Positions 24,502 to 39,800 of a DNA stretch of 64,000 nt are shown here, one piece after another (within the stretch, counting starts at the first letter, position 1; each line of letters starts with the position of its first letter). Source of the DNA: Crotophaga sulcirostris (taxonomy: Eukaryota; Chordata; Aves; Cuculiformes; Crotophagidae); assembly GCA_013397455.1 (NCBI GenBank), contig VYZB01000191.1:270095-334094 (forward strand). The letters are read 5' to 3'. The translations under genes were made by a program, and so were the position numbers. The notes below the pieces were generated by a model. The model was given only the letters and a program-made list of their open reading frames with translations. It did not search any database and was not told the origin of the DNA.

Positions 24502-27500
24502 GCTGAGTTCTTTCATGGTTACTATGTCTTCTTTTCTTTCCTTTTTTAAAGAGATAAAGGTAGTAATTTGGCTTGTTTATATACACATATACAAGGGCTT
24601 TAGAAAGCAGCAACTCAGGAAAGAAGTTATTAAAGCACAAGTAAACAAAGGGAACTCACTGACTTTAAAGAAAAAAGTGAAATATAATAGTTGTATTGTA
24701 AAGTTTTCTCTAAAGAGAAACCACAACAACCCCCCCCCCATATTTGTTACCTGCAGATTTCTAGGAAGATTATTTTGGTTTTTTTTTCCCAAGAAAAAAT
24801 ATTCTACCTGCCTTACTAATTAGTAACATTTATCACTCCTTGCCTTGGTGTAACGAGTGGCTAGAAGATTAGCCTAGAAAAATAGTTGTAAGTATCTTGC
24901 TCTATTTCACTTCTTTTGTTTAGCAGTTGAACAGAGTTCCCTAACCTTGAAGTGTGCAGTGAAAATCCTTCAACTGAAGACAAGTACATGCAGTCATCCC
25001 TCTGCATGCTGTGTTTGGCCACATCTGCTCCAGGATAAGGGTCAATGTGTAAAACCAATATGCAGAGATTCCAAATTGCTTGTTCTTTCTCAAGGGGAAA
25101 ACAACCTGCTATGCTCTAACTACTTCTCAGCAGAAAACCACTCTGCTGCATTTTTTTATGCTTTTATCTGCAATGGAGAGTTGCTGTGCATGCTTATTTG
25201 GATTTTTCTAAATGTGTAAATATTAGAAGAGCAGAAGGAAAGATAAGCTGTTTTGTTGTTTGGTGGGTTTGTTTTGTTTTGTTTTCAAAAAACAGCCCCA
25301 AAACCTATAGAAGATAACCTGATCTGTGTGCCCAAAAATAGCTTTTTTATTGTATGAAAGATTAGATGTTCTTTTAGAGCAAGAAGCACTATATTAGTTT
25401 GCATGTTTAATTGTCCTTTACCACCAGTATAAGAATGTAGTGTCAGCACCGTATCCTAACCTTTGCACACATGTACAGTGAGTATAGGATTGATTTTGTC
25501 TGTAACCATCACCTGACTGTGCTAAAATAGGCCTATGATGGTTGACAAATATTTGCGTAAATGCAGCTAAAAGCTAATAACTTAGTGCTAAGGTAGGTCA
25601 TTAAAAACTTGCATAAATATAGGCTGCTGAGCCTACAACAATTTTTATGAAGCTACTAAAATCCTTATCATTGAACATATGTTTAAAGCCTTGATACAGC
25701 GAATTTATATAAGAATATCAGTTAAAAAGAAGTGTTGGCCATCTATTACTCTGTGCCACCTCCTGCTTAAAATACATTGTAGCTAGAAATCCAATACTGT
25801 GAAAACAAGAATTCACTCGGTTACCTACATTTAGTAACTCAGAATATAGTTCATCTTCTTCTGTAGTGATAATTTGGAGTCTGGCTATCACACGTGCAAA
25901 CTAAAGAGATTCCTCTTATTTTTGTATTTAATCTTTCACACAACAAGTCTGAACAAAACCACTCCAGACAGGCTCGCTTATGAATCTATTATCAGTCTGT
26001 ATCAGAGCACAATACCGGCTGGCTGGATTTAATGAACTGATCTGTTCTTCCAGCTCGTGTTTATTATGCTTTATTCTGCAGGATGTAGATGCCATATAGC
26101 AAAACCTTGACTGATATTGTTATGACATATTCCTGGGGGGGGAGCAACAGGGTTGGAAGGAGCAATGTGTCTGCATGATGGAAGATATAAGGAAGATAAA
26201 CCCCTGGCAGAAGTGCTCCAAACACACAGGAAGGCTCACAATACTTGCAAAAGTCACAACACCTACTAAGCACATATTTTCAGCCGCTTCGCAAAACGTG
26301 ACCAAAAAAGGCGCACTCCTGCTTGCAAGCTGTTCGCTTTGCAAGAGGCAATTTTGTTGTCAGTGTGTTGTATACAAAGTTCATGTTTGATTAAGCACTT
26401 TGCACAAGTTACTGGTTTCAGCTGATATTTTCTTTCCTTTTTCTTTGCCCTCCTGTCATAACTGAGACCACATATCTCCATTTCAATTCCCAGTCCTTAC
26501 CAACTAAGGCGTTCCTATTTATAGCATTATTGCTCTCTTATTATTAAATACTTGAATCACAAGAGCACAAAAAGGCTTTACAGCACTCTCACCCACAAAT
26601 ATGCTCAGCCCATGTGAGTTACTGACATGGGAGACAGCTTTTAACAGATGGCACAGCCTGTATCCAAGGATGGCAACCAAGCTCATCTCAGCTCCTTGAG
26701 GCTGGCCTTTCCTTTATCCTTCTTTAAGCCTTGTGCTCAGCTTGGGCTTTTCTCCTTTAGGGAAGACATTTTTTTTTTCCACCCAACAATCACTTATTTG
26801 TGGCACCGCAGCAAAACTTCATGCACAGTAATTGGTGTAAGAAAAGACAATGACAACCTCTAATCTGTATGAGGATTGCAAAACCATCAACATGTTTGAC
26901 AGTTAACTCATCAACTGCCAATGTTGTTGGCAGAGTTAATACGTCTAAGAGTTTACAAATTCTTTGCCAGTTTATACGTGCACAGATCAGAAGCACAGAT
27001 TGCTGATGGCACAGCTCCATGTTACCATCAAGTCAGTTTTAAGTGAGCATTTGCCTAGGCTACACTAACCTGATCCTACAATGCACACCATGTGCTTCTC
27101 TGAGCACAGGAGACTCCATTCAAGAATTAAAAGCAAAATGTAGCACAAAATTAATTACCTTTCCATAGGGTTAATTCTCTGCTGTATTATCTCCATGAGC
27201 CATCTTACCATGAAGTCTGGTAAGTGCAACTGCAAGAGTGGAAGGGGAAGGGGGACACAGCACGAATATGCAGCTTAGAGCAGAGTTGCAGGAATTCCTT
27301 CCTGGCAGCACACCAGCCCTTGGAGCAGCTTAGCTATAAACATCAAACTGCAACCATGGTCAGTTTTGAAAACATTACTGCAGAATAACATTGGTTTGGC
27401 TTCTGAGAAGTAATTTTTGGTAAGTAATTTGAGTTTACTCAGCAAAAAAAGGATGATGATAGACAAGTCTTCAAGTTTTTGTTTGCTCTTCCTTTTTCTT

Positions 27501-30500
27501 CCATACTGCTAAACTTCTTTTACCCAACTGCCCTTCAGTCTTTACGAAAAATTGAAGTTCTCATTTGTAGAGAAAGCAATTTTCAAAAAAGCTTTAGCAC
27601 CCTTCAAGTGTCATAAGAAAAATTATTCTGAAAAGTAAGATACCAGCAGTCACATTTACAGTGATGTAAATTCTGTATTAGCCACAGTCAATTAACTGCC
27701 ATCAAAACCATCTTATCAGTTTCCAGAGTAAAATTTTTAGAGAAACATTTCCCCACCTGAAACATGAAACAGTGAACCATCCTCCCCTCTCATTCTGTGG
27801 TACCCTATATTTTATTAAGATAACTGTCCCTGAAGTGTCCTTTGTAAACCTAAGAACCAAGTGTGTGCTGGGATGATAGATTTTTATTGTAACATCGCAA
27901 TGGTATCCCATATGATTTCTGCAGAAAAAAAAATGCCAGAAGACTAATAGCAACATTTTGTTCCTAGTCATGTGTAGACGAGAAAACTGTGGCAAGAATC
28001 AAGCAGATCTACTCTACATTTTGTATCTAAATAGGTACCTTAATATTGTTTTGAAACCATGGTTTTGAAACCATTTAAAAACACACTCTCAAGTACTTTC
28101 TATGACATGTTTGTCAAGTCTGGATGGTTTCTTTATATCATTAAATGTTAAGAAAACAAATTTCCCTTCAATTTTGCCCTGATCTATTTTGTAGCAAAAA
28201 TAGCTTGAAATAGACATAATAACTTTTTTTTCCATGATGGCATTATACCGATACAAACAATAGGAAAAGGCTTTTAAAATTATGTATCTATTAAAAGACA
28301 ACAGCTAATATTTTGGTGTCCAAGTCTGTGACACCCAGCACATTAAAAATCAAACAGTGCTGTACTACCCCTGCTGGGTAGCACAGGAGCTGCTGCTCCT
28401 GGTGAAAATCGTGGTGAGACACATCCACATCTGCTTTTGGATTGGTTTCCTGAATGGACATTTCTGAAAAAGACAGCAAAGAATGCTAATGATAAAGTTC
28501 TTCCAAGGTGGAAATCGATGATCCTCCATTGAAGGCCACTGATGATCTCACAAACCTTTAATTTTACTTAAAACACTCCCTTAATTAGAAATCTGAACAG
28601 GACTTGCGTCTCCTTATGCCCTTTATGAAATTCTGTGGTCACTGAAGACACATGTTAGTGACAGACTGAATCAACTTCATTGTGCCATCTGAAGTCTGCC
28701 CAGGTGAATTCAATAGGCAGCTCCATGGCAACAAGTACTAAAGAAGCAGCCTGTTAGCCAGAGCCCTAATTCTACAAAGAAAGATATGTGGAGAGTTTTT
28801 GCTTTCATTCTAGCAGAACAGGAAGAAAAATACATTTTGGATCATGATAATAAGCAAAGTCTTAAAAAAATTCTTCCACAAGAATGGAAGCAGATCACTG
28901 ACTTTGGTCTTTTGTAATTTTTCTGTATGTTAAATGTTTTTTCCTGGGAACAAAATAAATTCAGGATGAGATTTTACAGTCTTTGTTTGGGCAATATTCA
29001 AATCAATTTCACTCAATTGTTTTGTTTCTTTTGGTTTGTTTGTTTTAAATATAGACAGCATGCACCTGTTTATTCACTCACAGCTCATGAAGTCCTGAAC
29101 CAGTACTTACTAGAAGAGCAAGAATATTGAAGCCATTTATTACAGTGAAATGGTTCTGTATAAGGGGTCAACGAGGACAGAAACATTATTTTTGAGTGTC
29201 ATATTAGCCAATGACAACATTAAAAAAATAATCTGTAAAATAAGATATTTCTTAAATTTTTGCAGTTGATACTCAGATTACCCTACCACAAAAATAAATA
29301 TCTTCTAAATCCATTGTTGCATCTTGCAACAGTTTTTCCATGACTGAATCACTGTAGAGCTAGCAAGAACAGAGAAGCTGCATCATTAGTCTCTTCTTTT
29401 TTTGTAACAATATGGCTTTAGTGAGATGGATATATTTCAGACCCCCCAAATAACTAGTCAGAGACAATTTTCAAGCATAGATTGCTTAAGTAATGCTGGA
29501 TATTGATATTACATTAAATTAACTTGGGTTTAGAGTTACATAAAGACAAGGTTGCTGAAGTCATATGATATTTTACAGTCTTTAATCTTGTTGGCTTTCT
29601 AGTTAAGCCATCTCTCAGCGGGATCACCTCTTCGTTTGCTGACATCCACATTTGCATAGAGAAATGGGGGGACAATTTGCTAAGGAAAGCTAAAACACAG
29701 TTCTTACTTCATGCAAGTATTCCAAAGCACTTTATACAAACTAATTCAATATTTACTGCAGTAATTATTTTTATATCTTCAAAAAGCTCTTCTACTATTA
29801 CTACACAAAGCAAAATCCATGGTTTTGTTTCTACAGGCTGACACAAAACATTTAACATAAATAGATCAAACACAAGAAAAACGCCAACATTGTGTAGTAG
29901 AGTTAAGTCTTCTAACAACAAAATAATACATTAATGAATGGCTACTTGCATAAGTAATACAGTCAATGTTATAAAAATTACTTGTTAAGTGTGAATCTCA
30001 TAATTAACTGCTCAGGGATTTGCAGATTGGTCCACTGTGAGGTTGTTTTGTTAACGAAAAATCTCTACTGCATGCTTTTAGCAAAAACAACACTGTTTTA
30101 TTCAGTTTTGCTATATATGTCACTCAGTATAAAGGAAAAAGATGACAGTAATCCCACTAAGTTAGTCAGGACCAAAAGTTTAGATGTTTGCAGCCAAGCT
30201 ATTGTTCATGAATCAACTCCTGAACTCCTGCTGTTTCAAATCCAGTACGCTAATTTAAAACAAGATTAATTCTTGGTTCTCACTTGTATGTTGAGTGCAA
30301 TAATTGTCCAACTAGCAAAAGAGCCATTTGTCCACCCTGTTTACTGAGGCAACAATGTCCTAAAGCAGCAAAGTGGCCAGCTGAAGGTGATCACCCATTC
30401 AGTGATTCCAGTTTCATTTGCCTTCTGAAAGAAGAATTAGCTTGACTGCAGTGTTTGTTCAGCCACTAGTGTAAACTATAAGGGCTTTTACTAGTGTAAG

Positions 30501-33500
30501 CATACTAGATAATTTTTCTTTCTTACCCCCACACCCCTAAATAAACAAGGTTTAAGTTGTAATAAGGGCTTGTACATGCCTTTCTTGCCAATTACCAATG
30601 CAAACAGAGTGTACACCAAGGTATCGGGCAGGACATGAAGAACGTGAAGAGAGAAGAAAGAAAGAAACCTCTTCTATCCCTCTTGTTCTGAGAGTTCAGA
30701 AACAGAAGATTAGGTGCTGCTTACAAGTGCTTTTCATAAAGTGCTGATGTCAAAACACATGCTACTCCACACTGCATCCTCAATTCATTATGTAGGTGAG
30801 TCTCTGTTCTGTTTTTCCTGGATTGCACATATGGTCTTGTGCAAGAACAGTCGATATAAACTCTAATTAGCATTCATGTTACTGTTTGCAACTGCAATAA
30901 AAGATTATTTACCACAATCTAGTATAGTGTTTGTATATAATCTCTTCATTTGCATAACCAAAGTCTATACATTGCAAGAAATTTCACTAGTTTCTACATT
31001 TGCTACCATGCTTCAACTAGAAAGGGAAAACCAATCTCAAGACAGATGTCTTTCATGCACAACAGGTATATGTTCCAGTACATTTAATGGTTTCATTATT
31101 CTTAAAGTTGGATAGAATGACTAATTTTTCTAATTGTCTGGAACTATATAGTTTAATTGCAATCTTTTTTTCAAACATTTTTATTTATGGGTGAGAAACC
31201 ATCCACAGATCTCAAAGGCTGATTAGAAATAATAGTATAATAAACCAGTGAAATTATAATTTACGGATCAGGAAACAGAAATACAAAACAGTTAAATGTT
31301 TCCAAGGTGAGACTGTTTTGACTTTTTAACAAAAATTTCAGAGACACTGCACAGCATACTTTAGAGCAATTACAATCTGATTTTCATATTAAACAACAAA
31401 AAAAAATTCAACTGAAACCAGAACAATATGACAGAACAATAGCCTAGGTTGAGCCGTCTGTGATCCAAGGCCAAGTCTGGTAAAAAAAAAAAAAAGTAAA
31501 TTGCTGGTAGAATAAAAATAATAAAGGCCTGCAAGACTTGAAAAGTGAAAGCACAGAAAGAAGTGTTATTTGATGAAAAGCTATTGTTTTATAAAGAATA
31601 TAAAATCTTTTCCAAACATTTTCAGTCTTTACTTAGTCATCTAGGCTAGCAATAGCAAAATCACATGATTAACATGTGAATGAATCCTAGTCCAATAGGC
31701 TGTAGAGTCTACAAAGTTGACTCCTTTTGCTGGTGTTGGGGCAGTACTGTAAGTCTTCTCAAAGTGTGAAGCCCTGAACCTATCCTGCTGCAGAAGTACA
31801 ATCAGCATCCTTCATTGTTTGATAGGTGTTTTGGACAAGGAACACATGATCTCTGAAACTACTTCATACCTTTGTCAGTAAGAAATTACACTTCTCCACA
31901 GGAGCTATGATAATCAAGTATCAGTCTTGTCAAAAGGCATTTTCATAACCTCTATATCAACTTACACTGCTCTCTGTAAAAGCATCCCAAGATGTTATTA
32001 ATATTATGAATAACTTACATCTGCAGAGGCATTGCATCTTCACATTTCTAGCAAAAAAACCCACATGAATTGTTAAATATTTGTCAGTCAGTGGCTTTGC
32101 TGAGAGCTAAATGCTGCAAATTGGAAATCCAAATTATTTCATCACTTTCTGCCCTGCTTCAAAATGGTTTTGAAACACCACTGCTTTTTGAAGCCAAGGG
32201 TAAATCAAAACCTGCTGTGAAACAACAACTGGTCTGTGAAAACACCATTTAGCTAAGAGTGTAAAGGTGTCTCATGGCACATCCCTAGGCAGCCAGAAAT
32301 CTGTACTACAAATGGCTGAAGTGAGCTGGCATGGATAATAGGAAAGCAGCAGGATTCAGTGAGGGCTGTAAATTCTGCCTGAGCAAGCTGGTAGTACTCA
32401 GGTAACTGGCACGTGCTGCACTCTGTCCTGCTGCAAGTATGCTTCTTCTGTGCTGACCAGCTATTGTAAAACTAGCTCTGATTTATGCGTGCAGCCTTTG
32501 TGTTGCTCGGCTACAGTATATACATGGTGAAACTCACAGGTAAGCTGAGTGTAGGGCTCTCAGAGTTCCATTAACATTTCTGGTGTTTACTTTTCTTATT
32601 GTTTTAGAGAAGAGATGGTTTAACCGAAGACTGTTCCATGTGGCTATGACTACATACATGGAAACTATGAGGCCAAAATGCCCTAAGATAAACACAACAG
32701 GATTTCATGAATGGGAAGTGTCTATTCTCTGGATACTGTGAGTGAGTCTCACATGCAATGTTTGTTAGCACTAATCCCCATGCATTTAGAGCGAAGACAG
32801 ATTAGACTCCTGTGGTAGTACTTCCCAAATTGCTCTATAATCAAGAGAAATCATACAAACTTATCATATTTCCTGTACCCTAAAAATATGTGCAATAAAA
32901 TCAATTCACACAAAAAGCCATGTAAATCCAGTCCTTGAAGCCCTTCAGGAAATAATATACAGTGCCAAAAAGGCAACTACCACTTACACCACAAAGCAAG
33001 GACATCAAGACTGACTGGACTGATGATAAAATTCCTGGAACATCTGGTAATTAATCTTAGTTTGGAAGGATTTTAAAATGTTGGCTTATATGACGAGTTC
33101 CTTTCAATCTACTAAGTATGTATATGCCAAGAGGCCTTTGCTTCTCCAGAACCTCTTACTTCTCATGATGTTTAAAAGAAAAACACGTTTGGAACTGTAC
33201 ATGCTGCTTTGAAGAAGGTCAAAATGTCAAAAAGCTACACTGTCTTGAAAGGTACCACGAAAAAAGTTTTAGCTATGAGAGGAGCAGAATTGAAAAAACG
33301 AAGTTCACTGACACAAGTTAAATATGATTCTCCATTTCAGAGTTAGAAATTTATCTGGTGGCTGCTTATACATACCCTCCAGGTTGATATATGGAGTTCC
33401 AACCAGTAAAATATCTGTGACTTTGAAACACCGATTCAATGGCCATTGAAACCACCATACAGCATGAAAATACAATTTGTTGCCTAATAAATCTGATCCC

Positions 33501-34052
33501 TTTCTTGAGGCTAAACCTCCAGTCTGCTCTCTGGTGACTCCTGCCTTTTTGTCAAAGCAGCAGTTGCTCTATTGCTCCATGTTGTTCCATGTTTTCCCAC
33601 GCCTTTGTGCTCTGCTACTTATTCTGACTTTAATTTGTGTTTTCAAGGACTTCTCCTGGCACTTTCTTATTAGAACCTTAAAGAACTTGCATCATGGTTA
33701 CTTTAAGCATATATATGTTGTAGCAGTCCTGGAAGGTTCTCAGATTAACAGTGATGCTGTAAACACACTTACAACAGCACTAGTCTCATACGGGAGTGCC
33801 ACTAGTAAAAAAGCTATGTACGATATTTCCAAAAATAGCACTTCACCAGTGTTCCCTGTGAGCAAAATTCTTGTAAACATCATACCCCTGTTACCAGTGG
33901 TGGCATTTCTAGGACCTGATCAGATAGTGTTGATAGACAAATACATCATGCTGTACCAGCTCTAGGTGTGAATTTTTGAAAAGACAGTATTTTATTTCAG
34001 TTCCATAAATGTAAATCAAGTCTACTAAAGGGTACATTATCAAGTAGGCTAT

Positions 34053-34082
34053 ATTAATAATAATAATAACAACAACAACAAT
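34053..34082. repeat. Compound (AAT)n-(AAC)n microsatellite
   Basis: Several AAT-type units pass directly into four AAC units. Confidence 0.9.
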
Positions 34083-36269
34083 TCTATGGCATCAGCTGTC
34101 CCAGAATGACCACACCTTTGCCAGTAGGCCAGCTGTAATTTTGACCAATAAACTCCTATAGGAGAGCTCTGACTTGAGGCAGAGAGCATGCAAGCTCTTA
34201 CTATTTTAATAATAATTTTAAACAACCAGTTATTCTAGGCAAAACTCTTCTTAAATATTTTAGATGGATGAACTATTTTGGCATGATTGCTATAAATCTG
34301 TAAGAGAAAATAAAACATTAATAATATAAATATGCACTCATTAATAAACAGTAATCTGCTTTACAGGCCATAGGGGAAGATTCAAACTAGTATAGAATGC
34401 ATGCTTTAAATCTATGTTAGCATTGTAACTGTCTTTAGAGTGATGAGTCATTTGAATTCCAGCTAAGACACCTCAGTTTGTATAGCTGCCTGCTGGGGTA
34501 ATGAGGCAGGATACAGACACAAGCCACCCTTCACCCCTAGAATTTTATCAGGAAGAGTTTTTAAGTGCTTTTGTCACATTTCATATTAGCACGAGTGCAG
34601 AAAGGTTGCTGAAATTAGGTCAGGTTCTCCGAACATTGCCAGATAAATCACTCCAGAGAGGAGATCAGATTCTTTTAGTTTGATTTTCCAGTGCTCTGGG
34701 CGCTTATCAAGTATTAAAACTGCCATAAGATCAAGCTGGTTTATTGCAGCTCTCTAAATTTGGTAGAACTATTGTTCTTCAGAGAATGTATAACACTGAC
34801 TGTTATCAGATAGCCCTTTTTGCATAGTAGCCTGAAAAAAAAACAGGTTGGAATATCAAGTATTCATCTCTTCCCTATAAGGATGCAATAATGTCATACT
34901 GTAATACTAAAGAATTAAAATTTCATTCATAATCAACAAACCTGAGTGACACATTTTTCTAAATCCCATCCCGACAAAGCTCCCTTGTATAGACACAACC
35001 AGTGGAAATTTGAAACCCAGGGAAGTAATGTAGCAGCGCATTACCTAGCTCTAAATCCACAGCTCTCACCCTGAGACTCTCCTACCCCACAGGCTGATGA
35101 AAAAAGCAGGGAACATTATAGCTGCATTGGGTGCGATCTTTTCCATTTCTCAGTAGTAACGTCATATGAATGCAACTTAGCTTACTTTGATTGTGATCCT
35201 TTTTAATGAATAAGTAATTGAAATCTTACTTCAAGATTTTGTACCAGCCTCTGTTTGAAACACCCGAACCCTTAGAATGAGATCCATTCAAAATATATTA
35301 TTTCTTTACTAAATAACCCCACTGAAAAGACCTGAAATATCCATCTAACCTTCCAAGCCTCTGTAAAATCTTGAGTAGAAAACAAGTTCACAGGATAATA
35401 ACCTGTTTTCCGTAGTAGCTTCCAAATTTTATCTTCCATTATGTTAAAAGTCTCAGAAAATTTGATCCTACTAGTATTTTCCAAATGAGGAGCACAAATA
35501 CATTTAAAAGACAGGAATGCTTTAGAATGAGGAAAGGTAAATATTACTTCAACACTTTTGAAGGTTTAAAGCCTTTATCTCAATTGACCTTGGCACTGTG
35601 TATTATATAAAACAACAAATGTAAATATTTATTGCAAAGCCTGGTTTTGTATACCCTGTTTTTAACACTGACAGCCAAATGTCTTGTCAATTCACTGGGA
35701 GAGGCCAAATAGAAACAGCCCTTCTTTGTTGTGATATCCAGTGCATAAAAATGGAGTAAACTCTCCTGCCAGAAAATTGCTATTAATTTTCTTTTCTCTT
35801 ATCTTGGATGTAGCCCACATCATCAATAAATGGTTAGTTTGAAGTACACAGTACTCTGAAGAATGCATTTACTACCACTTTCATTATTTACAGATTTTCT
35901 TCAGACCATAAATGTGTTCTGAGAGCAAACATGCAATGTACAGGTAGAGGTCACTTCACTAAAGATTTTACTATTTTCATATGACTTATAATATCAACTG
36001 TTATTTGCTATGACATTATGAGCAATAAGTATCTGACTGAGAAAAAACTACAGCTTTTAGAAAATAGAGACTAGTTTCTCTAAAGAAGCCATATCATCAC
36101 CTTTTTTATATTGTTTATAACTAAAAGATGTCAAGAGACAGCATCTAAAAAAATCCATGGTGAAATCAGACTGGATTACAAACCAATGAGATTATAACGG
36201 ATTTTATGCCAAACCCAGAAACCTGTGTCAGGGAAAGCATAAAAGTTATAATTCTTAAGTTTGTCCCCA

Positions 36270-36812
36270 CCATTCTTACAGGCTCCCTTTAAATATTGAA
36301 AGGCTTCAATAAGGTCTCCCTGGAGCCTTCTCTTCTCCAGGGTGAATAACCTCAACTCTCACAGCCTTTCCTTGTAGAAGAGGTGTTCCATCCTCTGATC
36401 ATCTCTGTGGCCCTCTTCTGGACCCACTTCAACAGTTGCATGTCTTTCCTGTGCTGAGGGCTCCAGAGCTGGATACAGTACTCCAGGTGGGATCTCATGA
36501 GAGCAGAGAAGAAGGGCAGAATCACCTCCCTTGACCTGCTGGCCATGCATTTTGTGGTGCAGCGCAGGATACAGTTGGCTTTCTGAGTTGTGAGCACACA
36601 TTGTCAGCTCATGTCCAGCTTTTCATTCACCAGTACCCCCAAGTCCTTCTCTACAGGGCTGCTTTCAGTTCATTCACCCCCCAGCTGGTATTGATACTGT
36701 GGATTGCCCCAGCCCAAATGCAGGAGCTTTCACGAGGTTCACACAGGTCAACACAGGTCAACTTCTTAAGCTTTTCCAAGTCCCTCTGGATGGCACCCTG
36801 TCCAATATCTGC
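36270..36812 (-). mobile_element. CR1 LINE internal fragment, lacking its 3' end
   Basis: This is CR1 sequence in antisense orientation. Landmarks on the plus strand are AAGGTCTCCCTGGAGCCTTC near 36311, GGATACAGTACTCCAGGTGG near 36471 and CACCAGTACCCCCAAGTCCT near 36629. Open frames of about 80 codons on the minus strand are CR1-derived. The last couple of hundred bases and the octamer tail expected at the low-coordinate side are absent. A perfect 10-bp tandem duplication (ACACAGGTCA twice) lies at 36741-36760. Confidence 0.93.
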
Positions 36813-39800
36813 AGTTTTTTGAAGGAATCACAGTTCTCCTTATTATCCACTTCTACTACACCAATTGTCTATAGGTGGAGACATATTTTTCTTATATTTG
36901 AACCTTCGAGGACACCAGAGGAGCCCTGAAGTCTGTCAGCTGGTATTTCTATTAAAATGACCATTTTGCCTTCATGTAGGGGTGCAGAATAGTTTGTGTA
37001 AATTAATTACAATGACTTCATGCTGGAGTCAGGCCTGAAACTGCTATAGAAATGAAGCAAGAGCTTTGAAAACCATACTAATCAAAGTATCTGTGTTAAA
37101 ATAAATTATATATTTAAAATGCATTGAGATCACCTTTGAGATTCATTCAATTCATTATTGTTTTTCATTACTTATGTTTATCTGTAATTTCTTCCTGGTT
37201 TCTCTCAAGGCAGTTTCTGAAATGCAAGGGACTATTGCTTTAAACGAGCATGCTTTATCACATCCACTCACATAAAGGGACATCTTACTAATGTGGCATT
37301 ATAAAACTTAGGTTCTAGAACAATGAGCAACTTTGGAAAGGAAGAATTGCTATCCAAACACAAAATTTTATCTGATGGGCACATTTGGGGATTAACAAAA
37401 GTGTGGAAATCTCCTAGTACAATCAGAACTGTGCAGTACTGGAGACTGAAGAAGTTCATTGATAGCAATTAAACTGTTAACTTACAAAAAGAAGATGTTA
37501 TTCTTTGCATATCAGATTTCCAAAGAAGCTTATAAATGAACTGGTGTTTGGGTACTCTGCATATTTGCATAGCTTTGGCAGAAATTGAGATAGCTGGAGA
37601 TGATGGGTGGTAAGTACAGTTTGTAATTTTTATTTTTCAGGAAGTGCCTACTTGTTTAAACTTTTAAACATAAAACTCTGCAGCTCTGATACTTTCTGTA
37701 CAGCATAAGCTGTACTAGTTTGTAGGGATAGGGAATGGCTAGTAGTGTTAGACAGGATGAAATAACTACAATATCTGTCTCATCTCTCATTTTCCTCCCT
37801 TCTCTAGAGTTTTTACCAGTAGTTTGACAATGAGTATTGTACAGTGTGGGAGTATAAGACTGGACATAAAGAGCACATTGAGGGTAAAGTGTCTGTATGT
37901 CATATTGTTGGACCAAAAGCTTGTGATATTTGCTTTCCCTTTGTTACTCTAGAGCCCATAGACTATTAAGAAATTCGGAGCAGGAGGTAAGCAGAACCCA
38001 GGCACCTAGTTTAAAAGGTGCAATCCTGGAGCATTCAGTCGATTGATGCATAACTTTTAGCAGTTCATAAGCACACTGAGCAACTGCCATTTGACTTGTA
38101 AGCTCTCTAAAGTACAGTTTCTGTCACAGTCTGATCAAACAGAGTGTGACTCTTAAGGATTCAGGATCTAGATGCTAAGTATTTTCTAAGACCCAGTTAA
38201 GACATACTTCAAAATTGCCTGATGTATGAACTGGCCTCTGAAAAACCCAAGTATGGTCACAGCCTTTCTAAAGATGGTTGAGAGAGAAGCGCAGATCCCT
38301 ATCCTTACTCAAGGTGTGTTTCAGTATTTACATTTCATAAGCCCTGGAGATAATGCATAATCAGTGTCTGGAATTGGAACTGGCCAGTTTTGGACTAGCT
38401 TTTGAGTATTCTGGTTTGCCATGCTGCTTTATAAAATTTGGTAGAACAAGCTCCTTCAGACAATCTCTAAAGGACAAGAGAGACCGCATTCAGATCTTTG
38501 AAAGATAAGGCGTGTGTTCTCAGGGGAGAATTAGATCCAGTTCACTGGACCTATGTAAAGATTATCCCTGCAACCTCAAAAGCGTCTAAGCTGTAGAGAG
38601 AAAGGCTAGGTTATGATATTTTGATACCTTTTGCATTAGCCATCCCTAGAAATGGCTGGCTTCCATGCAGGATATTTGGGGCTTTTCACTGACAATTCTA
38701 TTATCTTCAATTCTCTTGTACTGTCCTCATGCCTTCTTCCAAAGTCTAGTACAGAGAAAAGACCATGCACCTAAAGAAGTGTCTTTTGTTGTATCTTACT
38801 ACTGATAGCACCCACAGATGCTGCTTAAAACTTGAACTCTTGTAGGCAAATTTCCATTTTCTTACCTTTCTGCAGAGCTCAACTGATGGGATAATGTGAT
38901 AGAACGGACATGGAAAAATATCATTTGGGAAGGAACTCTGTTCTTCATTAGATTTTCCCTAAGAGAGACTAATCAATTATTTCCTCATTTAAGTAGGTAA
39001 TATGAAACACTGTATAATTAGAGTGAAAACAGTAGATGAGTGTGTAGCCAACAGGCACAGTAAAAGAGAAGAAACCTAGTGCCAAAGCTGTTACGTTGTC
39101 ACTGATGATTATTATCTAACAGTCACAGAGATATCAAGCGCCACTGTCTTCCCTCTCACTGCATGGAGTTTTGTTATGTCTTATTTGTCATATTATTTTC
39201 ATAGGGCTAAAAATTGCAAGGAACCATTTACAGTTCAGGGTGCAGTACCATGTCATTTAGAGGTTTACTTTAAACTCTCTATCCCACCCCCCCCAGGAGA
39301 ATATTAATTATGGTAAAAATATAAAGCAATAACATAAGTTGTCCAGAACTGTAGTGGTAGACTTACTGACAGGTTATCAGGTTAAACTTAACAAATTGAA
39401 TTTGCTTCTATTTTGTTAAAAATCAGTTCCACAATGGATTAGCCAAGGAAATGTCATTGCTGTGACTGAAGGATGTAAGCCAGACACAGGTTTGTTGAGT
39501 ATGTTTGTAGCAGAGATGTTTATTTTTAAATAGACATAGGGGATAAATGAACACGCAATGTGTTTTTCATCAAACGTACTGCCTAGGAACTCTCAGTACT
39601 TGAGAATCAGTGCTGGTTGCTGGCTGTATTTCAGATGATCTCCTTATCATGTAGATCTTATCAACAGAGGCACTGTGCAGACTTGGGGTTTTGTTACAAA
39701 GAATGCAAAAACCCAGGTTTTCTTTGGTTTAAAAGAGTATTAAGCAGAAATTATTGCTTTTAGTAAAGTTTCACCAGTATAAAACTAACCTGAGAATTCA

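Larger units (their letters stand above)
23422..36269. other. Intergenic, SLC39A12 to CACNB2
   Basis: About 12.8 kb of AT-rich DNA with a (GT)n run at 24484-24501, a C-run at 24729-24739, TTTTG-type repeats near 25265-25285, a 13-bp direct repeat at 28048-28074 and an (AAT)n/(AAC)n run at 34053-34082. A frame at 33477-33965 is open for 162 codons but begins with TTG and matches nothing I know. No exon with splice support was seen. The stretch may contain enhancers, which cannot be judged by eye. Confidence 0.65.

Noticed and set aside
33477..33965. Open frame of 162 codons on the plus strand, among the longest gap-free frames in the window
   Set aside because: It begins at TTG, and the first ATG is about 100 bases in. 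There is no recognisable domain, no splice context and ordinary intergenic composition. Most likely a chance frame.
36352..36601. Two overlapping minus frames of about 80 codons with reverse-transcriptase-like C-terminal text
   Set aside because: They are fragments of the CR1 element there, not a host gene.
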